Below are positions 45,987-54,852 of a stretch of DNA of 64,000 nucleotides, piece by piece. The DNA is taken from positions 1-64,000 of the forward strand of contig CACDKD010000005.1 in assembly GCA_902553145.1 (NCBI GenBank), in the 5' to 3' direction. Position 1 is the first letter of the stretch. Each line of letters begins with the position of its first letter. The notes under the pieces are model-generated. The model was given only the letters and a program-made list of their open reading frames with translations. It was not told where the DNA came from and ran no database searches. Source of the stretch: an uncultured Gammaproteobacteria bacterium (GTDB lineage Bacteria > Pseudomonadota > Gammaproteobacteria > Steroidobacterales > UBA11654). The translations under genes and the position numbers were made by a program.

Positions 45987-47318
45987 ATGAATAATGAAAG
46001 CTTAGAAAAAAATAATATTAATTCCAATATGAGAAAAGTTGCTCTTACGGCTCTAGCAGGAACAAGTATAGAGTGGTATGACTTCTTTCTATACGGCGCA
46101 GCAGCAGCTCTTATTTTTCCAACAGCTTTCTTTGGGGAGGTTCCTCCTACGACGGCATTGATACTTTCATTGCTGACTTTTGCTGCTGGTTTTATAGCAA
46201 GGCCCATTGGTGGAATTATCTTTGGTCATTTCGGTGACAAAATAGGGAGAAAGAAAACACTCATCAGTGCTTTAATGCTAATGGGCATCTCATCTACATT
46301 GATAGGCTTACTCCCAACATATGCAATGATTGGCGCTCTGGCACCAATCCTTCTTACCGCATTAAGATTTGCTCAAGGATTGGCTATTGGCGGCCAGTGG
46401 GGTGGCGCTATGCTTTTAGTCACTGAAAGTGCTCCTGCAAACCAAAGGGGGTACTACGGGGCTTTTGCGCAAGCCGGTGCCCCAATTGGAGTGATATTGG
46501 CTAACTTGGCACTCATTATTACAAGTGCTTTGGTTTCCGATGAATTTTTCAATACTTGGGGCTGGAGAATCCCCTTTCTAGCAAGCGCTGTTTTAATCCT
46601 TGTCAGTATGTATATTCAGTTGAACCTTGAAGACACAAAGGCATTCAAAGAATTAGCAATGCATAGAAATGAGAATCAGGATGATGATCAAACAGCAATT
46701 CAGAAATCGCCCATCATTGAAGCAGTAAGGAAATACCCTAAAAGAATCATGCTTGCTGCTGGAGCTTTTATAAATATTCAGGTTACTTTTTATATTCTTA
46801 TCGCTTTTTTATTGGCTTATGGAGTGCAGAGCGCGAAGATGGCTAGAGATGATATGCTTACAGCGGTTTTAATTGCATCAGCAATAATGGTGCCAATGCA
46901 ATTTTTATTTTCATCATATTCTGATAGGAACGGAAGAAGAGGCATTTTCATGCTCGGAGCAATATTATCGGGTCTATGGGCCTTCGCAATTTTTCCCTTA
47001 GTCGATACCGGAAATTTCTGGTTAATCACGCTAGCTGTATCGGGAGGTATGGTTTTTCTGGCCATGATGTATGGACCACAAGCGGCCTTTTTTACTGAAT
47101 TATTTAGCACCGAAGTTAGATATTCAGGAGCAACGCTTGGTTATCAATTTGGGGCAATCATTGGTGGAGCCTTTGCTCCAACCATCGCTGTAAAGTTATG
47201 GACCGAATTAGATATTTTCTGGGTCTCGGTCTATATGTCATGCTCAGCACTGCTCACTTTGCTCTCTGTGATGGCTTTAACAGAAACCTACCAGACTGAC
47301 TTAAATAAGACTCAATAA
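45987..47318 (+). CDS. MFS transporter, metabolite:H+ symporter (MHS) family
   Basis: A 443-residue, 12-segment carrier. The start ALTALAGTSIEWYDFFLYGA and the loop GHFGDKIGRKKTLISALMLM are MHS-family markers (ProP, ShiA, KgtP, citrate carriers). TM-rich sequence continues with QGLAIGGQWGGAMLLVTESA and ELFSTEVRYSGATLGYQFGA. ProP-type members carry betaine and proline, so a trimethylammonium substrate fits the divergent TmpA/TmpB-like pair, but specificity cannot be read from sequence. The true start could be ATG 46029. Convergent with the malonyl-CoA decarboxylase gene. Confidence 0.88.
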   Translation: MNNESLEKNNINSNMRKVALTALAGTSIEWYDFFLYGAAAALIFPTAFFGEVPPTTALILSLLTFAAGFIARPIGGIIFGHFGDKIGRKKTLISALMLMGISSTLIGLLPTYAMIGALAPILLTALRFAQGLAIGGQWGGAMLLVTESAPANQRGYYGAFAQAGAPIGVILANLALIITSALVSDEFFNTWGWRIPFLASAVLILVSMYIQLNLEDTKAFKELAMHRNENQDDDQTAIQKSPIIEAVRKYPKRIMLAAGAFINIQVTFYILIAFLLAYGVQSAKMARDDMLTAVLIASAIMVPMQFLFSSYSDRNGRRGIFMLGAILSGLWAFAIFPLVDTGNFWLITLAVSGGMVFLAMMYGPQAAFFTELFSTEVRYSGATLGYQFGAIIGGAFAPTIAVKLWTELDIFWVSVYMSCSALLTLLSVMALTETYQTDLNKTQ

Positions 47319-47337
47319 TAAAATTTGATTTGATTAA

Positions 47338-48588
47338 CTATTGAATCTGGAGTTTCTTCAATAGAGTTTTAACTTTGTCTGAATGTTGTACTTTCTTTGT
47401 TTTAAAAAACAACTCGTGATTCTTTTCCAATGAATCAGGATCATATAGATAATTAACCATCATGCCTTTTGATTGATATATTCCTTTTAGGGACATATCA
47501 GCATTTAAATTTATCCTCGCTAAAGTAGCGCCATTGCCTAAATGGAATCTAGCTACAGGATCATTGGGAAATCCATCTTCTCTATTCGAATACAAAAGAT
47601 AAGTCATGGCTTGCTTCATCAGACTTTCTTCATCCAGATCTTCATCAATGGATTGTTCTTTAAGCCATTTTGTAAAATCAGGAGCCGGAGAAAGTGTTAC
47701 AAATTTTTTCAGCGCTTCGTTCTTACGTTTTAACTTGTAGACAACTTCTTTGATCAGAAAATTACCAAATGAAATCCCTGATAAGCCATCTTGACAACTT
47801 GAAATAGAATAAAAAACTGCAGTACTTATATCTTCTTCAGACATAACGCTTCGATCAATCTTTATCACCTCATCAATTTTCCTTGGCATATTGTTGGTAA
47901 AAGCAACTTCTACGAAGATAAGAGGCTCATTAGCTATAAGTGGATGAAAGAAAGCAAAACATCTTCTATCTTCTGGCTCTAATCTAGATCGAAGTTCACT
48001 CCATGAATTGATTTCATGTACGGCTTCATATGCAATTATTTTTTCCAAGATACTTGCTGGTGTAGCCCAATCTATTTCTTTTAAAACCAAAAAAGATGGA
48101 TTGAACCAATGTTTGAATAGATTTAGGAGGGCTACATCGAAGAATTCCAAGTTTGGATTATTTTTCTCGAGAGATCTAATTCTCTCTCTGAGTTTTACCA
48201 ATTTATAAGTTCCTTCAGGAACCGTATTCAGTCTTCTGAAAAGTTCAACCCACTGGGGTTCTGAAGATTGAGTAATTTTTTCAAGATTTTCTTGTGTTTT
48301 ATTCTTGGTATATTCTATCGATGATTTTGATAAAGCGTCGGAATCTATGTCATATTTCTCTAATAGAGAATCGAAAAAATCGATGAATTGTTTATCGCTA
48401 AGTTCTTCTATCAGGCTAAAAAGATTTTCAGCATATACCAATGAGGAAACTTCTCCACTTTTTGACATGACTGATTCAACAGCTTTATCAATATCTTTCG
48501 GAAGATTGCTAAAATCTTTCGAGCGAAAATACCGGCTTTTTAATGGTCCGCTCTTGATTGAAGAAATTAAATTTTGGAATAAACTCAT
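47338..48588 (-). CDS. Malonyl-CoA decarboxylase
   Basis: A 416-residue enzyme converting malonyl-CoA to acetyl-CoA and CO2. A helical N-terminal domain (to ~150) precedes the GNAT-like catalytic domain, with EDRRCFAFFHPLIANEPLIF near 205, FYSISSCQDGLSGISFGNFL near 255, FVTLSPAPDFTKWL near 295, and VARFHLGNGATLARINLNAD near 345, whose His is the expected catalytic base. SLKGIYQSKGMMVNYLYD closes the family pattern. No malonyl-CoA synthetase or malonate transporter is adjacent. No clear Shine-Dalgarno precedes the ATG. Confidence 0.93.
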   Translation of the reverse strand: MSLFQNLISSIKSGPLKSRYFRSKDFSNLPKDIDKAVESVMSKSGEVSSLVYAENLFSLIEELSDKQFIDFFDSLLEKYDIDSDALSKSSIEYTKNKTQENLEKITQSSEPQWVELFRRLNTVPEGTYKLVKLRERIRSLEKNNPNLEFFDVALLNLFKHWFNPSFLVLKEIDWATPASILEKIIAYEAVHEINSWSELRSRLEPEDRRCFAFFHPLIANEPLIFVEVAFTNNMPRKIDEVIKIDRSVMSEEDISTAVFYSISSCQDGLSGISFGNFLIKEVVYKLKRKNEALKKFVTLSPAPDFTKWLKEQSIDEDLDEESLMKQAMTYLLYSNREDGFPNDPVARFHLGNGATLARINLNADMSLKGIYQSKGMMVNYLYDPDSLEKNHELFFKTKKVQHSDKVKTLLKKLQIQ

Positions 48589-48603
48589 GGGGTCAGAAGT
48601 ATA

Positions 48604-50004
48604 CTAGCATTCAATAATATTTACAGGTACTTCTAATACATTCGTAGCCAAACCCCCGCGGGATGTTTCTTTGTATCGAAGATGCATGTCTTCTCCAGTT
48701 TTTCGCATTGTACGAATTACTCTATCCAATGAAACAAAGTGAGTTCCATCTCCTTGGAGCGCCATACGGGCAGCATGTATTGCTTTCACCGATGCAGATG
48801 CATTGCGTTCAATACAAGGTATCTGCACTAAACCCCCAATGGGATCGCAAGTCAGCCCTAAATTATGCTCCATCGCAATTTCAGCCGCATTTTCAACTTG
48901 TGCCGGTGTACCGCCAAGAACTTCTGCCAATGCTCCAGCTGCCATTGAACAGGCAGAGCCAACTTCACCTTGGCATCCAACTTCAGCGCCACTTATGGAT
49001 GCATTCTTTTTGTAGAGGATACCAATCGCAGCAGCCGTTAATAGAAATCTAACTGCCCCATCATCGTCTGCTTCAGGGATAAAATGCATGTAATAATGCA
49101 AAACCGCTGGGATGATTCCTGCAGCACCGTTTGTAGGCGCAGTAACCACTCTTCCTCCTGCGGCATTCTCTTCATTGGTCGCCAATGCATAAAGAGTCAC
49201 CCAGTCAAGTATTGTGAGAGGATCCTCAGACTCCTTGTCTGATTTTTTCTTTAATTTAAGGTAAAGTTTATGGGATCGACGTTCAACATTTAAACCGCCA
49301 GGCAATACGCCTTCATTGTTAATCCCTTGATTGACAACTTCTTGCATCACAGACCATAAATGAAGCAATCCCTCGCGTGTTTTATTTTCCGGTCGCCATG
49401 CGCTCTCATTTGTCAACATGACATCGGAAATACTAATTGATTCCTTCTCGCAATATTCCAATAGCTCGGTAGCTTTTTCATAGGGATAAGTGATCTCGGT
49501 TTCATCTTCTGCGATGTAATTCCCTTTTTCATTCGAATCATCAACAACAAAACCGCCTCCAACCGAATAATAAGTTTTTTGCATTAACTCGCTGCCTTTT
49601 TCATCGTAAGCAGTAAAAGTCATTCCATTGGGATGAAAAGGTAGAGATTTCCTGCGATAAAGCTTGAGGTCTGTCTCATGATCGTAATCGATCTTTTTCT
49701 TTCCGAGTAAATTGATTTTTCCCACAGAATAGATTTTCTCAATTCGTTTGGGGATTGAAGTTGCATCAATTCGATCGGGCTCTTCTCCTTCCAATCCCAA
49801 AATAACGGCTTTGGGAGTTCCATGCGCCTTGCCTGTAGCTCCAAGAGAGCCATACATTTCGGATTTAATGCGGTTCACTTTCTTAAGCTGCTTAGATTCT
49901 TCTATGCTAAGTATGAATTTTCTTGCAGCGATCATAGGACCAACGGTATGCGAACTGGATGGCCCGATACCAACTTTAAAAAGATCGAATACGCTAATTG
50001 CCAT
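48604..50004 (-). CDS. sdaA: L-serine dehydratase, iron-sulfur, single chain
   Basis: A 466-residue enzyme deaminating L-serine to pyruvate and ammonia. The N-terminal beta domain starts [20 protein letters not shown]; the alpha domain contains [20 protein letters not shown] near residue 345 and [20 protein letters not shown] near 385, with the Cys residues of the [4Fe-4S] cluster. Its presence between the betaine-related groups fits disposal of serine made from glycine and C1 units, though SdaA is also a common housekeeping gene. Confidence 0.97.
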   Translation of the reverse strand: MAISVFDLFKVGIGPSSSHTVGPMIAARKFILSIEESKQLKKVNRIKSEMYGSLGATGKAHGTPKAVILGLEGEEPDRIDATSIPKRIEKIYSVGKINLLGKKKIDYDHETDLKLYRRKSLPFHPNGMTFTAYDEKGSELMQKTYYSVGGGFVVDDSNEKGNYIAEDETEITYPYEKATELLEYCEKESISISDVMLTNESAWRPENKTREGLLHLWSVMQEVVNQGINNEGVLPGGLNVERRSHKLYLKLKKKSDKESEDPLTILDWVTLYALATNEENAAGGRVVTAPTNGAAGIIPAVLHYYMHFIPEADDDGAVRFLLTAAAIGILYKKNASISGAEVGCQGEVGSACSMAAGALAEVLGGTPAQVENAAEIAMEHNLGLTCDPIGGLVQIPCIERNASASVKAIHAARMALQGDGTHFVSLDRVIRTMRKTGEDMHLRYKETSRGGLATNVLEVPVNIIEC

Positions 50005-50023
50005 GATTATTATATTAAAGCTA

Positions 50024-52024
50024 TCAACTTGATTTGATTAGCTCAATATCCTCAGGCTTTACAAGTTCTGTTCCCAGTCCATCTAGCAAGGGTCCAAGAT
50101 ATTTTGCATACGGCTTCCATCTGTCCATTCCGGCCTTATTGATCGGTTTTCTCACCTGTTCTGAACTTGCAGTCCTTACTGATCTGTCGGTCTCATAAAA
50201 AGTGATGCAAGATTCCTCAAAAGGCAATTCCAAAAAATTCAACATTTTCACTACTTGGCCCTCTAGATCATCAATAATGTCTTCATTATTCACTCTCAAA
50301 ATCTTATTTGGCAAAACCTGATCCCAGTGATTCATTAATTTGATGTAACTTTTATAGTAACTGCCTGCTTCAGTCAATCCATAAGTGAATTCTTGGCCTT
50401 GAGCAAATAACTGCTTAAACATACTAAAGCAGCAATCTAGGGGATATCGTCTCGCATCGATAATTTTTGCGTTTGGCATGATTAAATGAATCAATCCAAT
50501 GTGTCTGAAATTATTAGGCATCTTATCGGTAAATCTTGGTGCTTCATTTCGATGCATGCTCGTATCACTTATAAACTTCTCCCCCATTGCTATTCTCTTT
50601 TCTAGAGATAAATTTTCCATGCTTTTTGGATAGTTTCCTTCCTTGCCATAAATATCATCGCCTCTAAGACTTTGCGCCATTGACAGAATATTTGGAAGCT
50701 CGAGCGTTCCATCAATCATTGAATGAGAGGCCAATATTTGCTCAATTAATGTTGAGCCAGCCCTCGGCAGACCTAGGATGAATATTGGATCTTTTGTCTC
50801 ATGTCCACCCTGGCCATGTTTTTCAAAAAATAATTCATCGCATACATCGATCTGAGCCTGCAACTCCTTGTCCATTCTTTCAATGGAATATTTGCTTTGC
50901 TTGTTTTTAATCTTATTCCCAGAATCAAGATGAAAAAAAGCTTCATCGTATTCACCAACTGCTTCACAACCTTGGGCCAATGCAAAATGAAAATAGGCTT
51001 TATCTCGCATAGTTAAATCAACTCTTTGAAGCTGCTCTCTCATAATGTTTAGTTCATTCTTACTAAATTCATACGTTTTTAAGTTTGCGAGTGAGAAAAA
51101 AGCTTCACCATGATCTTGTTTTACTTGGTAGGCAGTTTGATAACTAGTAATCGCTCTATCTGACTCTCCCAATGTTTTCTGTGCATGACCCTTCGATGTA
51201 AGAATACTGAAGTTATAGGGATTCTTTTTAAGAATGTCATCGAATAGATCTATTGCACCCTTGTGATCACCGTTTTGCATGATCTCGCTTGCTTTTTGTG
51301 CTTGATATGAGAGATTTTCAGGAAATTTTTCGCACAGTATATTCACCTGCTCCATAGTCTTTGCAAATTTCTGCTTTTTTCTAAGAATCATTGCATACTT
51401 CATTCTGAGCTCCCCATCACTGGGGCTTAATTTGACTGCACTCTCGAGCAGGAATTCTGCGTCATCAAAGTAACCAAGTCGATCGGCAATGTCTGATAAC
51501 AATGACATTGCATATGTATTTGTTGGGTACTGTTTAAGAAATTCTCGGCATTTTTCTTCAGCAATACCTAATTTCCCTTCATTGAGAATCTGACTGATGA
51601 AGAGCAGAGTGTTTGGCATTGTCTCAAGGGTATTCATTTGCATGTAAGCGTGATCCGCTGCAGGCTTATTCTCATTCTTTTTAAAATAAGAATACAGAGC
51701 CTTCCAGGATGATGGTAAAGCTGGATTCAATTCACAGGCTTGTCTGTAATGCTTGATTGAATCTTCTTCATTTCCACTGTCTCTATTTAAATGACCCAAC
51801 TCTTGATAAGCTCTGCCCATATCTGGGGCATTAGTTAATAGACTCTCAATGTATTTTTTTGAATCATCGTAATTCTTTAAATATCTTGAACTGACTGCTG
51901 CCAAATATAGGCTATCAATATGATTTTGATCTTTTTTGAGATTGGATTTCAGCAATCTCATTGCTTCGATATTGTCGCCTCTTTTTATAGCATCAGCTGC
52001 TTTGGATGTGTCTATTTGTGTCAT
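50024..52024 (-). CDS. TPR-repeat sulfotransferase
   Basis: A 666-residue protein. Residues ~1-400 are tandem tetratricopeptide repeats (e.g. MGRAYQELGHLNRDSGNEED, AEFLLESAVKLSPSDGELRM). The C-terminal ~260 residues are a PAPS-dependent sulfotransferase domain, with the 5'-phosphosulfate loop DPIFILGLPRAGSTLIEQIL near 415, ASHSMIDGTLELPNI, PNNFRHIGLIHLIMPNAKII near 535, and RYPLDCCFSMFKQLFAQGQE as the 3'-phosphate-binding segment. No signal peptide. Acceptor unknown. Such fusions are common in marine bacteria. Confidence 0.92.
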   Translation of the reverse strand: MTQIDTSKAADAIKRGDNIEAMRLLKSNLKKDQNHIDSLYLAAVSSRYLKNYDDSKKYIESLLTNAPDMGRAYQELGHLNRDSGNEEDSIKHYRQACELNPALPSSWKALYSYFKKNENKPAADHAYMQMNTLETMPNTLLFISQILNEGKLGIAEEKCREFLKQYPTNTYAMSLLSDIADRLGYFDDAEFLLESAVKLSPSDGELRMKYAMILRKKQKFAKTMEQVNILCEKFPENLSYQAQKASEIMQNGDHKGAIDLFDDILKKNPYNFSILTSKGHAQKTLGESDRAITSYQTAYQVKQDHGEAFFSLANLKTYEFSKNELNIMREQLQRVDLTMRDKAYFHFALAQGCEAVGEYDEAFFHLDSGNKIKNKQSKYSIERMDKELQAQIDVCDELFFEKHGQGGHETKDPIFILGLPRAGSTLIEQILASHSMIDGTLELPNILSMAQSLRGDDIYGKEGNYPKSMENLSLEKRIAMGEKFISDTSMHRNEAPRFTDKMPNNFRHIGLIHLIMPNAKIIDARRYPLDCCFSMFKQLFAQGQEFTYGLTEAGSYYKSYIKLMNHWDQVLPNKILRVNNEDIIDDLEGQVVKMLNFLELPFEESCITFYETDRSVRTASSEQVRKPINKAGMDRWKPYAKYLGPLLDGLGTELVKPEDIELIKSS

Positions 52025-52067
52025 CTATTGTTTCAATGAAAAATAAGTAAATGTTCTTATCCAATTA

Positions 52068-52092
52068 AAAAGGGAGCCTAAGCTCCCTTCTT
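52068..52092 (-). terminator. Rho-independent terminator of the TonB receptor gene
   Basis: On the minus strand AAGGGAGC-TTAG-GCTCCCTT forms an 8-bp stem with a 4-nt loop and is followed directly by TTTAATT, 24 nt after the receptor stop codon. Confidence 0.85.
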
Positions 52093-52113
52093 AAATTTTA
52101 GCTTATCTAAAAA

Positions 52114-54687
52114 CTAAAAGTTTCTTTTGTACCTAATACCCATAGTCATAGGTCTAATGTATGAGACACGCTGTCTATCGAATACAAAAGTATTGCTGAT
52201 TTCAGCTCTTTCATCTGTGACATTATCAATGTAGAACTCAGTAGTACTTTCCCCATTGGTCATGCCTAAACGAAGATCCATAAAGCTGTATTGGTCTTGA
52301 ACGGCTTTGTTTGGCTCCATCACATCTGAATAACTGTCACCAGAATGCGTGACTTGAAGTTGAACATGGCCAGTATATCCATCTGCCATCTCCCATTCTT
52401 GCCTCACTCTTAAATTAGCCTGAAAACCAGGTGCAAATGCCATTTCAGTTCCGACAATCACATCATTGGTTGGTACTAGTTTCTTCGTGATTTCAGTATC
52501 CAATACTGAGAAGGCACCTGAAACAGTCAGCCCTTCTTTATCTGCATAGTAAGTGAAGTCACCCTCTACTCCAGTGATTTCACCATCTGCTGCATTATCA
52601 GAGAAGAACAAGTTTACAATGCTTGGATCAAATATGGTTGTTTGCAGTCCTTCAACATCTACATAAAAAGCACTGCCATTGAACCTTAGTTGCCCATCCA
52701 TAAGAACTGTTTTCCAACCGAACTCGTAGTTTGTAATTTCATCCGACTTAATTTCAGCTGGGACAGAGTATGAACCATCTGCGCTTGTTCTGCCGACAGG
52801 CCTATTTAGAAGACCAGGCCTAAAGCCTTCGGACCAAGTGAGATAATACATAACTTCATCGCTCGGATTCCAAGAATAGGTCACCTTTCCAATGACACCA
52901 TCTGTGGATGCTTTATCTGGATAACCGTTTGCATTACCTGGAGCATATTGTGCTGATAAGTTGGATCCAAATTGTTGAGTATCTGGAGCGCCGAAACCAT
53001 TATAGAATGATGAGTTCGCACTTCCTTCAAAATCAACTTCAATGTCATACCAACGTGCACCTAGAGTAAGCTCTGATGTATCGCTCAATGCTATATTCAG
53101 TTCACCAAAGAATCCTTTCTGTTCATCGGTTCTCTTTATGTCATTAAAGAAGATGACCGGCTCACAAAATGGGCCAGCAGAGAACCATCCGGGAGATGCG
53201 TTATTGATCGAACCGGTTACAGACGTATCGGTAAGAGCGTAGTTACACGCATAGGTTATGTCATTGTCGACAGCACCTGGATAAGTAAACAAGTTTAACT
53301 CGGTAAGTTCAGTATCACTCATGAATGCGCCAGCAGTAAGCGACATTGTGTCACTTAAGTCAGCATTGATTCTGATCTCATGACTTTTAACCTCAGTATT
53401 AGTGGTTGAGTCCACGAGCAAGTTTGGAGCACTACAAGTCCCAGTTGGAACATTGCCCGGAGCAAACTTTGTATAAGTCACATAATAGTCACAGATGTAA
53501 TATGGGAGATATTGCCCAACAAAGAGATAATCAGTGTAATCAACCATCTGATTAGTTTCTCTATCGGTATACGCTCCAGCATAAATCACTTCAAGATCAC
53601 CTACCATGCCCTCAAGAGTTAAACTCATGTTGTCATACTCGTCATCGATTGAATTTGCTGTGTATGTTTGTATTTCTAGATCGCCCAGTGTTGGATCGGC
53701 AAAGAAAACTCCATCGGCATCGACACTTTGATGCGCTAGAACCAAATTTGCACTCCATTGATCACTGAGATCTTGTGCTAGAGAAGCTCTAAAGCCTTGG
53801 TATTCGACTCCATTTGCATCTTCCTCTTGTATTGCAACTGCTGGAATGAGCGTCGCTCCTGAAAGATCCGCACCGGCTTGGAAACCAGCTCTAGCTGAAG
53901 ATACAGGAAGGCCATTCTGCCTTACCGTACCAGCAGGTCTAAAGCGAGCAGATTCACTGGCATCAACTGAACCAGCAACTTGATCGATGTAACCGCCTTT
54001 GTCGTCCATGTATGCAACGACTCTCAATGCGGTGCTCTCTCCTAGAGGTATATTTGTCATGGCTTCAATTTTTGAGCCTGTGTCACCCTCTGGAGTAAAC
54101 CTGGCTTCAAATTCAACATTGCTTTCACTCACTCCCATTTTGGGTTTATTGGTGATCATTCTTACAACGCCTGCTTGTGAACTGGCTCCAAACAGTGTTC
54201 CTTGTGGTCCCGAAAGAACCTCAATACGAGCCATGTCTGCCGCATATACATCTAAGTTTCTTCCTGGTTGAGCCAGTGGTTGCTCATCAAGGTAGAAAGA
54301 GACGTTAGGCGCTAATCCAGCAACTCCTGCAGTTGTAAGGTTAGGCGTTGTTGAAGCAAGACCTCGAATATATATCGTGTTTTGCCCTGGGCCTGATCCA
54401 CCTGCAGTAACGCCAGGCAATTGCAATAGGTAGTCCTCAAAGGTATTTATACCCGATGCTTCTAATGATTCCTCAGTTAGAGTTTGCACCTGAAGTGGAA
54501 CGTCTTGAAGTGTTTCCTCTTTCTTTCTTGAGGTTACAACGATTTCTTCAATTTGTGCGCTTATATTAGAGGTAGCTAAAACGGCGCCTGCTGCCACTAT
54601 TGTTGCAGCTGATTGAGCCTTGTTTATATTGTGTTGCTTCTTGATGGCTTTTGTTCTTCTCAAAGCCTTGAGTTGTTTTCTTGTCAT
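52114..54687 (-). CDS. TonB-dependent outer-membrane receptor
   Basis: An 857-residue receptor. A long basic leader (KQLKALRRTKAIKKQHNINK) precedes a hydrophobic stretch ending SNISAQ, then the TonB box-like IEEIVVTSRKKEETLQDVPL. The plug contains TIYIRGLASTTPNLT and IEVLSGPQGTLFGASSQAGV followed by VRMITNKP. Barrel motifs include SEGFRPGLLNRPVGR, and the chain ends in an aromatic residue (GIRYKRNF). It is of the 'orphan' type seen for carbohydrate or organic-ligand uptake, not obviously a siderophore receptor. It is divergent from the BCCT carrier; ligand unknown. A terminator follows. Confidence 0.95.
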   Translation of the reverse strand: MTRKQLKALRRTKAIKKQHNINKAQSAATIVAAGAVLATSNISAQIEEIVVTSRKKEETLQDVPLQVQTLTEESLEASGINTFEDYLLQLPGVTAGGSGPGQNTIYIRGLASTTPNLTTAGVAGLAPNVSFYLDEQPLAQPGRNLDVYAADMARIEVLSGPQGTLFGASSQAGVVRMITNKPKMGVSESNVEFEARFTPEGDTGSKIEAMTNIPLGESTALRVVAYMDDKGGYIDQVAGSVDASESARFRPAGTVRQNGLPVSSARAGFQAGADLSGATLIPAVAIQEEDANGVEYQGFRASLAQDLSDQWSANLVLAHQSVDADGVFFADPTLGDLEIQTYTANSIDDEYDNMSLTLEGMVGDLEVIYAGAYTDRETNQMVDYTDYLFVGQYLPYYICDYYVTYTKFAPGNVPTGTCSAPNLLVDSTTNTEVKSHEIRINADLSDTMSLTAGAFMSDTELTELNLFTYPGAVDNDITYACNYALTDTSVTGSINNASPGWFSAGPFCEPVIFFNDIKRTDEQKGFFGELNIALSDTSELTLGARWYDIEVDFEGSANSSFYNGFGAPDTQQFGSNLSAQYAPGNANGYPDKASTDGVIGKVTYSWNPSDEVMYYLTWSEGFRPGLLNRPVGRTSADGSYSVPAEIKSDEITNYEFGWKTVLMDGQLRFNGSAFYVDVEGLQTTIFDPSIVNLFFSDNAADGEITGVEGDFTYYADKEGLTVSGAFSVLDTEITKKLVPTNDVIVGTEMAFAPGFQANLRVRQEWEMADGYTGHVQLQVTHSGDSYSDVMEPNKAVQDQYSFMDLRLGMTNGESTTEFYIDNVTDERAEISNTFVFDRQRVSYIRPMTMGIRYKRNF

Positions 54688-54852
54688 CAGTAATCCCCCA
54701 CTTTGACGAGTGAATAATAATAAATTATCGGACTAGTCTAGTATATTTACCCTAAAATTTATAGAACTCATTCATATTAAGGCTAAGAACCCTTATTTAT
54801 ATGGGTTTCAGGGCAAATAAAATAGCTTTTTTTCACCTTAATAGGAGGTAAA

